Assembly (NCBI RefSeq): GCF_958979055.1
Contig: NC_084888.1
Span: 6,557,501 to 6,621,500 of the forward strand
From: Alnus glutinosa
Taxonomy: Eukaryota; Streptophyta; Magnoliopsida; Fagales; Betulaceae
DNA length: 64,000 bases
Direction of reading: 5' to 3'
Below the pieces are notes generated by a model. That model searched no databases and was not told where the DNA came from. It worked only from the letters and a program-made list of their open reading frames with translations. A program made the translations under genes and the position numbers. Shown one piece after another: positions 1-11,811 of the stretch (its first letter is position 1; every line of letters begins with the position of its first letter).

Positions 1-171
1 TTTGATGATATGTTTGTCAACTTCAAGCTGGCCATGGAAACAGCTTCTCAGATAGCAGGGATTAGGCTGTGGATCACCAATGAGTACATGCATTCTGGTC
101 TGCGCGACGCAGGGGGCCGGGTTTTTGAGCACTTGATGGGAATGTTAAATGGAAAGAAGCCTTTGTTCTGA
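1..171 (+). CDS. C-terminal exon of an unrecognised gene (partial)
   Basis: Frame 1 is open from the window edge to a TGA at 169-171 and encodes 56 residues ending in NGKKPLF. The segment looks like a genuine terminal exon: composition is balanced, it has helical hydrophobic periodicity (FVNFKLAMETASQIAGIRLW), and the AT-rich noncoding sequence that follows is clearly different. I do not recognise the family, and the piece is too short to assign a function. The rest of the gene lies to the left of the window. Confidence 0.6.
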   Translation, partial: FDDMFVNFKLAMETASQIAGIRLWITNEYMHSGLRDAGGRVFEHLMGMLNGKKPLF

Positions 172-1526
172 TCCCCATTTCCGCTCCTAAATTACTACTA
201 TTATTCGAGTTAAATTTACCCGGTAGCCTATTTCCCTCAATAAATTAAATTAACATGTTCCAATCGGTGGATCAAAAATCATGTCTTTGAGGCACTCTCT
301 TAAACTGATCAGAGTTCAAGATGAAGCTTGTATATTGTCTTGGAATATCGTTTCAAGATATTGAATTGGCAACCATTGTATATATGGATGCTCTTTATAA
401 GGTACATTCACAATTTGCAGCTGGACTAGCAAGCAAAGTATCAGAATGTTTAAAGCTGTTGGGCTGTGAGTGTGCTACATTTGAACATATTGAAATATGA
501 CAAATGCTACACAAACTTGAGTATTTCAAGAGAAATACTTTTGAGAGACTACTGCAGGCTTGTGTATTCTTTTTTCATTGCATGAGATCTCGAAAACGTT
601 GCTTAAAGAATGGAAGAATTTTATTTTTGTATCACGTAGAATTTAGATATGTAGTACTAGTATTTTTAATGCTGAAAGCAAGAATGAGTAATGCTAGCCA
701 TATTCTCATTTTACTCCCACCTCCAACCACAATGCGGGAGTTGTTGCGACTACCTCCAATGTCTGTCTCTAGGGTGGTACGGTTGACATTAAAGGTTTGC
801 TTCGGATGGTTTCATTGGAGAGACGGGACAATTTTTTTTTAGGTTGACACAACATTGTCACATCACACTAAGATATTAATAATTTTTGTTGGGGCTGACA
901 TGAGAGTAAAGGGTGGGAGCATGCGACACACAATTTCACTACTACACTCTAAATTGCAAATTCCTTGACGTGGCAGAGAAAATCACAATTAGATTTTGAT
1001 GGATCACTCTTGAATTTTGGATTGAGTGGACCGCCACATTAAAGAGCGTGAACTTGAGAGTGTAGGAGTGGGAATAAGAGTGTGTCACTGTGTGTGTAGC
1101 ATTTCTTCTAGTTCTAGTTCTAGTGCAAATGGCTTCACAATAGCCTTTAGACCTTTAATCCTACCCATAGAAAACGGGCCAAACCCATTACTTTAGACCA
1201 CCCAAAATTCCAAAACCCCCCTCCCAAAAAGTCTCAATGGGCCAAGCCCAGTAGTCGAAAGGTAACCAGCAAGCCCGGTTTCTTTGGAAAAAAAAAAGAA
1301 AAAAACAGATCCAAGAGGAAAACCCTCGCTCCCAGTCCTCGCCATTGCCAGTCACTGGCAACCCCTTGCAGGTAGTAAAACCTCTACGCCTCTTTCTTCT
1401 TCCTCCATTTCGCTTTATTATTATTACTCTTTTAAGCTCACCTTAGGGCAATCACACAGCTTCAAGTAAAACAAGAACAAAAATCAAATTACAACCAACC
1501 TTGTGCTTTCCTCAAACAGATCGAGA
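172..1526. other. Spacer between two + strand genes, containing a MITE-like fold-back
   Basis: Holds the 3' flank of the preceding gene, a fold-back element at about 685-1110 (listed separately) and the presumed promoter and 5'UTR of the mL46 gene. Short open frames such as 504-842 lie inside the fold-back and are not gene-like. Confidence 0.5.
685..1110. mobile_element. MITE-like element with AATGCTA ends
   Basis: The left end reads GAGTAATGCTAGCCATATTC at about 685. The right end reads GGAATAAGAGTG...TAGCATTTC at about 1066-1107. These are imperfect inverted copies of each other, with ATTCTCATTTTACTCCCAC facing GTAGGAGTGGGAATAAGAG. There is no coding capacity. Related AATGCTAG-type ends recur at 31325-31690. 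The exact borders and target duplication are not resolved. Confidence 0.45.
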
Positions 1527-4500
1527 ATGCAGAGATCGCTAGCGTCGTTCGCTAGGCCGCTCGTAAGAGCGCGAGGGTTCTGCACGAAGCCCGAGAAAAT
1601 CGTGGCGTCCGTACTGTTCGAGCGCTTGCCCGTTGTCATCCCGAAAATCGACCCTGTGGTTTACGCGTTTCAGGAGTTCTCGTAAGTCTCTTTCTGGTCA
1701 TTTTCAATCTTAGTTTTTTGAGCATAGGGACTCTCATATTGGGACTATTTGAGCCTAGCTTGACATGTTAGGAAGACTTAATAACACGATGTGGCCACAA
1801 GTGTTGGGTTAATTTACTTTGTTTCTTCCATTTAGCTGACAAACAGAGGTTTCGGACAGAGAAATGAGAGATTTTGTTCCTTTAACAGTAGCTCATAATG
1901 GGATTTGCTTTTTCTTCTCTTGGGTTTAGGTTTCGTTGGGGACAGCAATATCGACGGAGATATCCAGATGAACTCTTAGACAAGGCTAATTCTAGGTAAG
2001 ATTTATTTTATTTTTTAATACGTGGGTTATTAAAATGTACTGCATATTCTTAATGGTGTTCTGATTTGGACACTTGACCATATATCTCAATGATTTGTTG
2101 TTTGCTGGTTCTAGCAATTCTTAAAAGTGTACTCATCGTAGTTCTGTTCCTGAGTGTCTTGTCTCTCTCTCTCTCTCTCTCTCTCTTTTTTGAAAGAATG
2201 AGTAGAACTATATATTGACAAAAAGAATCAACTGTACATCAAGAGGTTTACCAACCAAAACAACAAAACACATATCAACCAGAGAAAAACTCTAGGAAAA
2301 CCCACACTTCACTCAAGAACCTAACCAACACACCCCAAAATACCCTGCCAACAAAGGAACAAACTAAATCAGAATACAGACATCAATGTTCCATTTGTGA
2401 CAAAGGATAACATTCTCCATAGTCTTTGGGAACTTGCCCTTTCCAGAGATTCTACACCGAACTTCCCAAAAAATTTGCTTTAGAACCTGCTCTTCAGTGA
2501 GAGGCTGCCCACCAAATTTTAACTCATTTCGGACTCGCCATAAACAGTACACAGCAGAGCTCAAAATTAGTCTACAAATTGTCCCCATCAAGCTTTAATT
2601 CTTCCAGTTTCGGCAACCTTCATCAATCAGATCACTCCAACTGGTAGATAGATTCAACAAACCACACCGCTACAAGCAAGTTTTCCAAACCCGGGAGCTA
2701 AAACCACAAGAAAAGAAAATGTGATCTCGGCTCTCGATTCCAGCCCTGCAAAAACCACAGCTTGCATCCCCTTTATAGCCCCAAGCAAGCAACCGGTCCC
2801 CAGTAGTTAGCGTATTATTAGTAGCTAACCATAGGATGAAAGCCTGTTTGGGAATATCAAAAGAATGCCAAACCAGTGGCCACCAACTCACAGCCATCTT
2901 TTTCTTCCTAAGGCGATTCCAAGTATTTGCACAAGTGAACAAACCAGACCTAGCAAGAGTCCATACAGGCTTGTCTACTTCACCAATCGGCACATCCATC
3001 AATCTACTTTGAATAGCAACAAGATCTTCAGAACGCGCCGGCCTCCAGCACCATTCACCCTGCTTAAGGACAGTATCTAGTTTAGCATCCAGTCTTCTAT
3101 TTGAGTCATATATAACTCTAAAGCCAAAACTGTCAAAAATTGCTCCAAAGCTGAGGGTATAAGTAAAGCACATTCTTGACTGACTTTGTTAACATTAGCA
3201 TGTGAATGTGACTTGGGTATCAAAATCCATTTAGTCTGTTACTTCTTGGAAAGTACTCGTTTAAGAATTTGCTGGTAAGTCATAATTTACCTATGGAAGA
3301 CTCTCTCTATATCTCTCACTCCCTCCCTCTCCTCTTTCTTCTCATATAAAGATATACAGAGACAGATGCTGGTAGGATTTTTTTTCTTCCCTTTTTTTTT
3401 TTCTCCCTCTTGACAACTTTATATGTGACACTGAATTTCATCGACAGGGGCAAAGGTGACTACCAAATGGATTTTGAACCAGCTCCACGGATCACTGAAG
3501 CTGACAAAAAGAATGATAAGAAGTACGAAGCAGATTTATTACGAATAGATCTCTTTCCATTTTTTCTGGTAATAGAGCATGAAAATGTGATGTGACGTGA
3601 AGCAATCTTACTTCTTTTGGACTCTCTATATTCACTTTAAAGAGACACATGATTCTTTTCATCCTCCTCTGCCTTGGTCCCAATGCTACATCGTTTCATC
3701 AACAGTAGAACATACTTTTGTTTATGAGATAGCAGGCATTCGAGTAACAACTATATGCTTATGAGATAGCAGGCATTCGTGTGACAATTTCTGTGGTATT
3801 GCAAATGGAGTTTGTTTTTGGTTGTTGCTTTAGCTTTTACCTTTCAGTGAAGCAGCATCATCTGTTAGTGTGACATGTATAAGGCCTTGTTAGATGGATT
3901 TGTGTCTGTATGTGATTGATGAGAAGTTTTGTATAGTTTTACTCTTGATGCCTCCTAGCTCATTTGGACTATGAATAAGCATTGTAAAAGCTGACATATT
4001 TCCTTGATGTAGCCAAGTTAAAACAGAAAAATCATTTTGTGTGTATATCTTTAAACAAAAATTTACTTCAATGCATGAGGATGGTGGTGAAGGACACAAC
4101 CAATCTCTTTCTGGCTGATTGTTAAGCTAGCATGTCACATTCTCTCCCCCATTTTCTACTAAAGGGGTTTCTAGAGGCCATATATGTTGCTAATATCTGT
4201 CTTTTTTGCCTTAGGTCATTACAGAGAGCACTTGACAGAAGACTTTATCTCCTTCTCTATAGCAAAGCGTATGGAGCTCCTAGCGAGAAGCCTGTCTGGC
4301 ATTTTCCAGAAAAAGTTTATGAATCTGAGAAGACATTGCGCCAGGTGAGTTGTAATTTGTTTATTTTCTTCTTCTTCTTCTTCCCAATATAAATTCATAA
4401 TTTTGCAGTGTGCAGAGTCTGCATTAGAATCTGTGATTGGAGACCTTTCCCACACATATTTTGTTGGAAATGCTCCAATGGGTCATATGGTTATACAACC

Positions 4501-4825
4501 AAAAGAGAATGAGTCAGACTTTCCATCTTTTAAGGTACATTTTTTAAGATTAGTTTTACTTTGCTCTGGTGTTTGCTAATGTGTGTATGGCGTTATTCTT
4601 GATATCTGTGTAGATCATTGAATATTGATAATGGTTGCAACTGTTTATCTTAAGCCCTTGCTTGCCTTTTCTTTTTGTCAGCGATTCTTCTTCAAGTCCC
4701 AAGTGATTGCAACCAACAAGTTCGAAATTGGGAAGTGTGAGGATTTTGTTTGGGTGAACAAGGATGAACTTTTGGAGTATTTTCCGGAGCAAGCTGATTA
4801 TCTTAACAAGATGATCATCAGCTGA
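1527..4825 (+). CDS. MRPL46: Mitochondrial large-subunit ribosomal protein mL46 (MRPL46), 6 exons
   Basis: Exons: 1527-1681, 1930-1995, 3448-3522, 4215-4344, 4409-4534 and 4682-4825. They join in phase to 232 codons (231 residues). The N terminus is Arg-rich and lacks acidic residues (MQRSLASFARPLVRARGF), as expected of a mitochondrial presequence. The body contains the family hallmarks YFVGNAPMGHM, RALDRRLYLLL and the C-terminal block FVWVNKDELLEYFPEQ of the Nudix-like MRP-L46 fold. By family knowledge the protein sits in the mitoribosome large subunit and is not a Nudix hydrolase. The exon 3 donor (AA|GTACGA) is weak. I chose it because it gives phase 2 and the join NDKK-SLQRALDRR; reading through to a later GT ends in a stop. 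Intron 2 (1996-3447) holds an antisense LINE fragment. The length is typical of plant members. Confidence 0.9.
2160..2186. repeat. (CT)n microsatellite
   Basis: A pure TC/CT run inside intron 2 of the mL46 gene, directly next to the LINE-derived 3' end. Confidence 0.85.
2187..3175 (-). mobile_element. 5'-truncated LINE (non-LTR retrotransposon) 3' end in intron 2 of the mL46 gene
   Basis: On the minus strand, 3173-2670 encodes a zinc-binding region of the plant LINE reverse-transcriptase type (zf-RVT): WWPLVWHSFDIPKQAFILWL, then CGFCRAGIESRDHIFFSCGF with paired C-x2-C and H-x4-C spacing. A second piece at 2591-2364 (CLWRVRNELKFGG) is the expected downstream tail, reached after in-frame stops. 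The element's 3' side ends near a T-run and CT repeat at 2160-2190 on the + strand. Only the 3' end of the element is present, it is interrupted by stops, and it lies antisense to the host gene. It is removed with the intron. Confidence 0.8.
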
Positions 4826-6638
4826 CGCAGCAATCCTATTCAATTTCCAATCCACACAAAGGGTTTTTTTAGACGATAGTAATGATCAAGATGTATCTGT
4901 TGTGGCTTAAAAATTTTTGCAATACAGGCTAACATAGGATGAGGCTGCTGGATGCAGTTGAGATTTGCTAGGCCAACAAATGGGATCTTATACTAATTCA
5001 AATCGGATGCATGAACTCCGTAGTTTCCATGTGCTGTTTTTGTATGTACTTCACTCCCCTCTACTGCAATAAGAAAATGATCAATTTCAGCAGTCTTATG
5101 TGGGTTCATAGACATTGTCAAGTAGTCTCATTCTGCGATTGTGTATCAACAACTAGGAAAGTGGGCTTTTAAGGACTCATATTTTGTTTATTTTCATCAT
5201 CAGATTGCCCATTAGGCCATAGTAGAGTACGAGGTCAACTTTGATGGTTAGGTTAGAAGTCCTTGTGGGTGACCTAATCACCATCCCATAAAGAGCATTA
5301 GGAACCCGCTCACTAACACGGATGAAGAATAAAAGCCTTCGGATTTTGTTTATTTTTAACTTTTAGTATTCTTTTAATTTTCGAGAAAATATTAATTAAG
5401 TTCTGTTGCACACTTTCATCGTCAGAATCAAATGAGTTAACGTTGTGGTTACGAGCCTTTGATAGCTAAGGGACAGGAACACACTTGTTCCTGCTATCCA
5501 AACCAAGATTGGAGATATTGGCTTGGGTGGATAAGGATCTTCTCCATATCGTGGTCCAGATTGAATTTTACAGATTTAATATTATATATGTTGTTATATC
5601 ATTTTAAATTAAATATAACAAAATAAAATTTTGACCGGAGGAAGGGAGGATCCTATTCTGGCTTGGGTGCACATCTCTTTAGTTCCAGCACCATCCATAA
5701 ATCTAGGTTACCAAACACGCTTGACCTTCCCAACATCCGACTCCAATGGACAAAAGTAGGAAGAAATAAATAAATCCCTTAAAATGATACAAAAGAAAAA
5801 GGCGAAAAAATAAATAAATATATCCCTAAAAAATGTTTAATTTACGGTTAGTTGCGTTATAGAGGCACCAAGAAGACTGGCAGATGTCTGGATTTTGATT
5901 TGCAAATGCATGTAGATGCTATTAGATTTTATCCAACTTTTTCTAAACCATCCAATTTAATATATAATTTCAAAAAATAAATTCTTTCGCTATTCGGAAT
6001 TTTTTAAAAATTCACACACCCAAACTAAGCCCTAAACATTTATCACCCATATTATATTATAGGGCTCGCTTTGTCCAATGTAGTCCTAATACTATTAACG
6101 TTAATTCTTTTTTTTCTTAGCCTAATACTATATATACATTCACAAAGCAATATCTATTTCGGCTTAAGTAGGAACAGTCCATCCAAATATGGTGAAAGTA
6201 CTGTGACCATAATTGGGGCGAGGGATGGGAAGATTTTGCTTCTCTTTTGAAAGAAAATTGGAAACTGAAAAAGAAAAAAAACCAAGCAACTCAGTACGGT
6301 TTTTGGATTATTTATGAATGAAAATATGCCAATCGTCATGACATATGACACCTCAATTATGAGTTTTCAATAATTCTGAAAGTAGTTAAAAAAAAAAATA
6401 AAGAAAGAAAGAAGGGAAAAGAAAAGGTGCTGCAGATGATCCCAAATATTCGTCAGGATAACCTTAATAGTCCGGTTTGAAATAAGTTAGTAAAACAGTA
6501 ACTAATTAACGAAGCTAAAATTTGTGTCTTTTCGAACATGTGTCGTAGTCGTATAGTTCCACAATTAACGTTAAACCTAACGTACGCACACCATATATAT
6601 TATACTTTTTGTAAATATAAAACGTGTCCCAATTATCC

Positions 6639-6640
<2 letters not shown>

Positions 6641-6673
<33 letters not shown>
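6641..6673. repeat. (GA)n microsatellite
   Basis: A 33-bp perfect GA run about 310 bp upstream of the WRKY start codon. GA/CT tracts are common in plant promoters and can bind GAGA-type BBR/BPC factors; a role here is only a possibility. Confidence 0.85.
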
Positions 6674-6674
<1 letters not shown>

Positions 6675-6912
6675 ATGCAAATGCATGCATTGATGATAAC
6701 GATATACATGTTGGGGCACGTCTCCTTCCGTTTGCAGTAGTGGCAGTTGAACAGAAGTAGTTGAAATGTTGTTGGCTTTACGTTGGTTGCAAGGCATAGG
6801 GAATTACAGAGAGAAAGACCACCCTAGCTAGCCTCCTTTTTAACCCTACGCATCTATCTCTCTCTTTGTGGGTCAGTCCAACCCCTTCTCACCTTCCACC
6901 AGCTTTTCTCTT

Positions 6913-6920
6913 TATAAATT
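6913..6920 (+). promoter_or_regulatory. TATA box of the WRKY gene
   Basis: TATAAATT lies 63 bp upstream of the ATG at 6984, within a CT-rich leader. Spacing fits a short 5'UTR. Confidence 0.5.
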
Positions 6921-6983
6921 AAACCTTCGATTCTTCTCCAACCTCTTCATTTCCTCTATCATCATCATCATCGATCAATCTCA

Positions 6984-9074
6984 ATGGAAGGCCAAATTCC
7001 TCCCTTCCTCTTCACGCCCTCCCTTACATCCTCCTCGTTGCACCCTCCTTTAGACCCAGAAATAGACTGGGTCAGCCTTCTCTCTGCGGGTCAAGCCGGG
7101 CACATGACTGAGAATATGCTGATGATGGAAAGTTCTTCCACGGTGTCTGAAAATGCGAGTTTGGAAGAAAAGGGTAATAATAAGGCCGATAAGAGAAGAG
7201 GTGGTAGAATGAAAAGAGCAACACGGCCAAGGTTCGCGTTTCAGACTCGGAGTGCCGACGACATACTCGATGATGGCTACCGGTGGAGAAAGTACGGCCA
7301 GAAAGCTGTGAAGAACAGCATTTATCCTAGGTATATATATATATAGTGTGCTTGCTACTCATTCTTAAAGATTCTCATGCCTTTTATATATCGTTTTTAC
7401 GTTGCATGGCTTCGTTTATATATATGTAGCGCTTCTATATATAAGCTTTAATTTGTCATCCTGCTTAATTTATCTCTTACTAGAAAAGTAGATCATCTCA
7501 CCAAAACAACAATCTAATATCATTTTGTACTAGGAAACTGAAAAAGAATCACTTCTCACAATTGAAAATACACAAATCTCGTTGCTTTTAGCAGTCTTTG
7601 GATCGTCAAGAAAATTCAAGGGATCAAACCAATACTAATATGATTCAGGGACATGGGTTACTCGAGCGTTAGGTGATTTAGGCGGTCGTCTAAAGCCCCC
7701 CATTAATAATTATATAATAAATTTATATATTCTTTTAAAAAAAATTAAGGCTTAAAAAAGCATTTTAAAGCTTTAATACGGTAAAAAGTTAATAAAATAC
7801 TCTTTAATTAAGGCCCGAACTTAATAATTGTATAATAAATGTTAGTTTCAAAACACATTTTAAGACTATTATGATAAAAATTTAATAAATAATTTTTAAA
7901 TAAGATCATCAATCATGGTAAAAGTAATTACGAATTGAAAGTTTCATTATTCTCATTCAGAAAAAAAAAAAAAAATAATAATAATAATCCATCAATTCTT
8001 GAAAAGTTCAACTTATTTTCTCTTTTTAAAAGCCCAATTTTTACGTTCATGAAATTAGTTCAACGTGCATAATTTTTTCTCCAACGTTTATTTGAATTGA
8101 ATGTTTAGAAAAATATGAAAAGTATTTAATGTGCATAAATTCTCATTGTTTGCATTGTGCATAATAGATAGAATTACACCATCGGTGAGTCTTCAATGTC
8201 CATCAATTTTTTCTGCATTATGTTTTATTACACATCAATCTTTATATAACTTATTTTCATTTTTCTCTTTATTTTTCTTTAAATCTTAGTATTTCATGTC
8301 TTTGAATCAAGTGATAAGTTATTCTATATCTAATAAGTTACTAAAAAAAAAAAAATACATTTTATAAATAGAAGAAAGTGCTCTAATTGACATATTAAAT
8401 TAAAATATATAATAAAATAAATTTAATTTAATTAATATTTAAATATAAGAAAATTGTCTCATTTAAACTTGTCGTCTTATGCCTCAAAATTTATCAAGCC
8501 GGCCATGTTTAGGGATCAAGTAAAAGATGCCTTAATTTTCGTTCAAATTTACTTACTATGATTGTTAGAATTAATTAATTTTATTAACATTTTCTAATCA
8601 TGTTGTATTATTTGCTGAAACCATATATAGGGAGTTGTCATGAAATTATATATCCATATTAATGAAGCGATATATATATATATCATGAACTTGCAACAAA
8701 TTAATAAAACGACTTGAGACAACTTTCGATCAATTATAATTAATAAGAGAATATATACTGCATGAGTTCTATAACTAGAATTCAACCAGCTGTATAAATA
8801 TGAAAAATGTGCATGATGTATATTATATATATGCATGTATTGGTTAATTTGAAAATAAAAAATGTTAATTAATGTGACTTTAATTTGGTTATTAAGGAGC
8901 TACTATCGGTGCACGCATCACACATGCAATGTGAAGAAACAGGTTCAAAGGCTATCCAAGGACACGAGCATTGTGGTGACCACATATGAGGGCATTCACA
9001 ATCATCCCTGCGAGAAGCTGATGGAAACCCTAACTCCTCTTTTGAAGCAAATGCAGTTCCTCTCTAGGTTCTGA
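6984..9074 (+). CDS. WRKY24/56: Group IIc WRKY transcription factor (WRKY24/56-like), 2 exons
   Basis: Exon 1 is 6984-7330 and exon 2 is 8897-9074, giving 174 residues. The single WRKY domain runs from [21 protein letters not shown] into [10 protein letters not shown]. The zinc finger is C-x4-C-x23-H-x-H, ending GIHNH, which is group IIc spacing. The intron splits the Arg codon after KNSIYP (AG|G), the conserved position in WRKY domains. A basic patch ([12 protein letters not shown]) precedes the domain and can serve as a nuclear signal. The C-terminal [20 protein letters not shown] resembles the WRKY24/56/43 subclade. WRKY proteins bind W-box DNA (TTGAC) in defence, nutrient and senescence responses; the specific role of this one is not readable. 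The 1566-bp intron probably carries an insertion (7628-8510). Confidence 0.93.
7628..8510. mobile_element. Possible insertion in the WRKY intron, flanked by 9-bp repeats
   Basis: A direct repeat AGGGATCAA occurs at 7619-7627 and 8511-8519, bracketing 883 bp of AT-rich noncoding sequence. Its inner edges contain GC-richer pieces (GGCGGTCGTCTAAAGCC near 7680; CTTGTCGTCTTATGCCTC near 8470). A 9-bp duplication is typical of MULEs, but I see no clear terminal inverted repeat, so the call is weak. Confidence 0.3.
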
Positions 9075-9424
9075 GATCAGCAGATCGATCGATCAACTGT
9101 CTTTGTTCTTGGCAATATTTCAAAGTTAATTATAACCCCAATACTACTTGTGACATTGTGTAAATTAAGGAACTGTAATCTAGCTCTCTGCCGTGTCAAA
9201 TATCATCAAGTAATTAAACCTTTGTATGTTAGTTTGCCACCTACCATCTTTATCTTCCATCTTTATCTTTTACGATAAATCTGATGATCATGCCAAAACA
9301 TGTGACGCAGCACCAGGGGAATTGAAGCATATATGTGCAGCAAACAAATAAACCAAATAAAATTTCCATAGGAGTCTCACCAATGACTAGAGAAGTCTCC
9401 TATATGAGGATTGAGTATTAGTCA

Positions 9425-10020
9425 TGTCAAAATATTGATTAAATAATTAAATTTATCTCTTTCAATCAGTTTAAGCTTTTAGGACAATGGTGATTTAAAA
9501 TAATATCAGAGCAGAAGTCTTGAATTCGAATCATGTCTCCTTCATTTACCTCACATTTCAATTAAATATTTCACGTGTTAAGCCTCGGCTATTAAAATGG
9601 AGTTTGAGCCCACAATGATCTCTTCCTATCAGCTTAAGCTTTTAAGATATATAAATGATGATTCAACATAGTATCAGAGCAAACAGAGGCGGAGCTAGGA
9701 TTTGGGATTTAGGGGGGCCAATTTTATTTTTATTTTTTAAAAAAAAAAAAAAATAGGGGGGGCCAAAAATAAAAAAAATTAGGGGTAAAATTAATTTTTT
9801 TTTTTTTTTTTTTTGGGGAAACCCCGGGCCTTAGGACAGGGGTAGCTCCGCCTCTGAGAGCAGAGGTCCTGAGTTCGAACCTTGTCTCTTTTATTTACCT
9901 CCCATTTTAATTAAATATTTTACATGTTGAGTCTCACCTATTAAAAGAGAGTTTGAGCTTACACGTGAGGAGGAGTGTTAAAATATTGATTAACAAGCCA
10001 AATCTGTCGATCATATCATC
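9425..10020 (+). mobile_element. Tandem SMART/TRIM LTR retrotransposon (LTR-int-LTR-int-LTR)
   Basis: The first LTR-like unit, starting TGTCAAAATATTGATTAA, covers 9425-9500 and is followed by a primer-binding-like TAATATCAGAGC. A second, 5'-truncated LTR (about 9616-9668, ending GATTCAACA) is followed by TAGTATCAGAGC at 9669-9680, close to the plant tRNA-iMet site TGGTATCAGAGC. After the nested insertion at 9684-9856, internal sequence leads to the purine tract GTGAGGAGGAG and a third LTR beginning TGTTAAAATATTGATTAAC at 9976. No protein is encoded. The family is the same as at 21994-22271 and about 38399-38600. Two elements sharing a middle LTR suggest unequal recombination. Confidence 0.7.
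9684..9856. mobile_element. 173-bp non-autonomous hAT-like element nested in the TRIM
   Basis: The ends CAGAGGCGGAGCTA and TAGCTCCGCCTCTG are perfect 14-bp terminal inverted repeats. They are flanked by an 8-bp duplication, AGAGCAAA (9676-9683) and AGAGCAGA (9857-9864), with one mismatch. The 8-bp duplication and CAGnGG-type ends fit the hAT superfamily. The interior is homopolymer-rich with no ORF. The insertion site is immediately 3' of the host TRIM's primer-binding site. Confidence 0.8.
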
Positions 10021-10444
10021 ATTTTTTTAGTACATCTCCATATAAAGACAAATAAATGGATAAATGCAAAATTGGTCCATGTGATTTTAATTTAGGATTT
10101 TGACAAATAGGCAAATAGCTAGCTTCCTAGGTTTGTGGTTTGTTATTTTTTGTGGGACGAAATGGGTACATTGAAAATTTTTATAGTTTGGAGGGATATT
10201 GCAATTTGAGTATTAGTTTTTTTTTTTTTTTTTTTTTTGGAGGTACTATGTGTATTTTTCCCTAACTTAATGTATACAATGCATTGCATAGGCTAGATAA
10301 TTATTATTATTATTATTATTATTATTATTTTAAGTTTTCAAACTTTCAAGATATACAAAATCCTAGTACGGAAAATTGGAAAGCAATTGGTAGTCTTTGG
10401 GTACCTTAAAAGAACTATTGGATTAGGGCTGTATTATATCAGTT

Positions 10445-10935
10445 TTCTATTAGTACGTACTAGAAGGATACACTGATACTAGTTGGATCACTAGTGCAAG
10501 TGATAACAAGGCTATACATGGTTGGGTGCTTACCCTTGGTGGTGGAGCGGATTCATGGGCTTCTAAGAAACAAACATGTATTTCACATTCTACAATGGAA
10601 TCTAAATTTATAGCATTGGTAGAAGCGGACAAAGAGACAAAATGGTTGTAAATGTTGTTATTGGATATAAAGTTGTGGCCACAACTGATGCTAACCATTT
10701 CCTTTGTGTTGTGATAGTACTAAAGCTACCATGTTTAGGGCATATAGCAAAGTTTATAATGAAAAATCTAGACATATTAGCTTGAGACATGAATATAACA
10801 AACAATTGAGAATAGATGATATTATCACTATTGTGTATGTATGATCAAGTAAAACCTTAGCAGATCCATTTATTAAAAGACTCTCAATAGATTTAGTGAA
10901 AAGTACATCTAGTAGAATGAGTTTGAAACATTTTT
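10445..10935 (+). pseudogene. Copia retrotransposon RNase H fragment (broken)
   Basis: From 10460 the frame reads EGYTDTSWITSASDNKAIHG, then SWASKKQTCISHSTMESKFIALVEADKE, the RNase H signature of Ty1/Copia polyproteins. A TAA at 10649 breaks the frame. After a frameshift the expected CDSTKAT and SRHISLRHEY blocks continue to about 10845, followed by a stop and a LADPFIKRL tail. It is a non-functional remnant without recognisable LTRs nearby. Confidence 0.85.
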
Positions 10936-11811
10936 TTCTAAAAATAACTAATAATCGGAACCCAAATCTTATACTATGTATAAATAATTTAAGGTTTAAA
11001 AGATAATAATAAGTTACAGTTAAGTGGCTAATATAGCACTGAGATTTTTTATTTTATTTGTCGTGATAAACCTATTTTATGATGTTTTGCCTACGATAAA
11101 TGAATGATGAGTCTTATCCTCTTTTTGACCTAAAATAAAAGAGATAGTTAAGGAACTTTACCGATATAAACATAAGAAGTGAGACAACTTCTAGCAAAGT
11201 TTAAGGTTGACTTTTGCAAATGTTCATGAGAAAAAAACCAAGATGAAGCACGTGGCTTAGTACAAATAAATTTGTGAGTTTTTTTTTTCTTTTTGGCTAA
11301 AATTGGATGGAATCATGTGTAAATTTCCATTCCAAATATATAAAGTATTGGTTTAAGTTGGCCACCACTAACTTTGTTAGGAATTTGAAATGCTTACACT
11401 AAGAAAATTAGAATAATGTCACTCTTCTTCACACTCTTTTTCAAGTTAATTGCCTTTTATTTAGTTATTTTAAAATGATTGACATAAGAAGTTATTTAAA
11501 ATACGTCAAGTAAGCCGGTATGAAAAGTAGCATTACTTTTACACTAATTAAAGATTGAAATCGAAAGATACGTAAGTATTTAATTATACATAAGGAAACA
11601 TGTTACTTTTTTAAGGCATGAGACGTGGACTTCCGTCAATTTTTGGACGGAAGTTAGACGCCATAATTCAAGTACTATATACAATACGAAATAAACCATA
11701 AAGGACAAAAAATAAAGGCGTTAAACTATAAGGGGGATTAGTCGTATTTAATCCTTAAATAAATTTGTCCCACGTAGAAAGACTTCAAAACTTTCCTTTA
11801 ATTTTAGCGAG

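Larger units (their letters stand above)
4826..6983. other. Intergenic region between the mL46 and WRKY genes
   Basis: AT-rich, with no gene-like frame. It contains the mL46 3'UTR, a (GA)n tract at 6641-6673 and the WRKY promoter with a TATA box at 6913-6920. I see nothing else with support. Confidence 0.6.

Noticed and set aside
504-842. 112-codon open frame on +
   Set aside because: Lies across a fold-back MITE-like element, is rich in unlikely residues and has no domain pattern.
3523-3595. Extending mL46 exon 3 to the later GT at about 3571
   Set aside because: Joining from there gives an in-frame stop with the exon 4 acceptor or loses the conserved KSLQRALDRR join.
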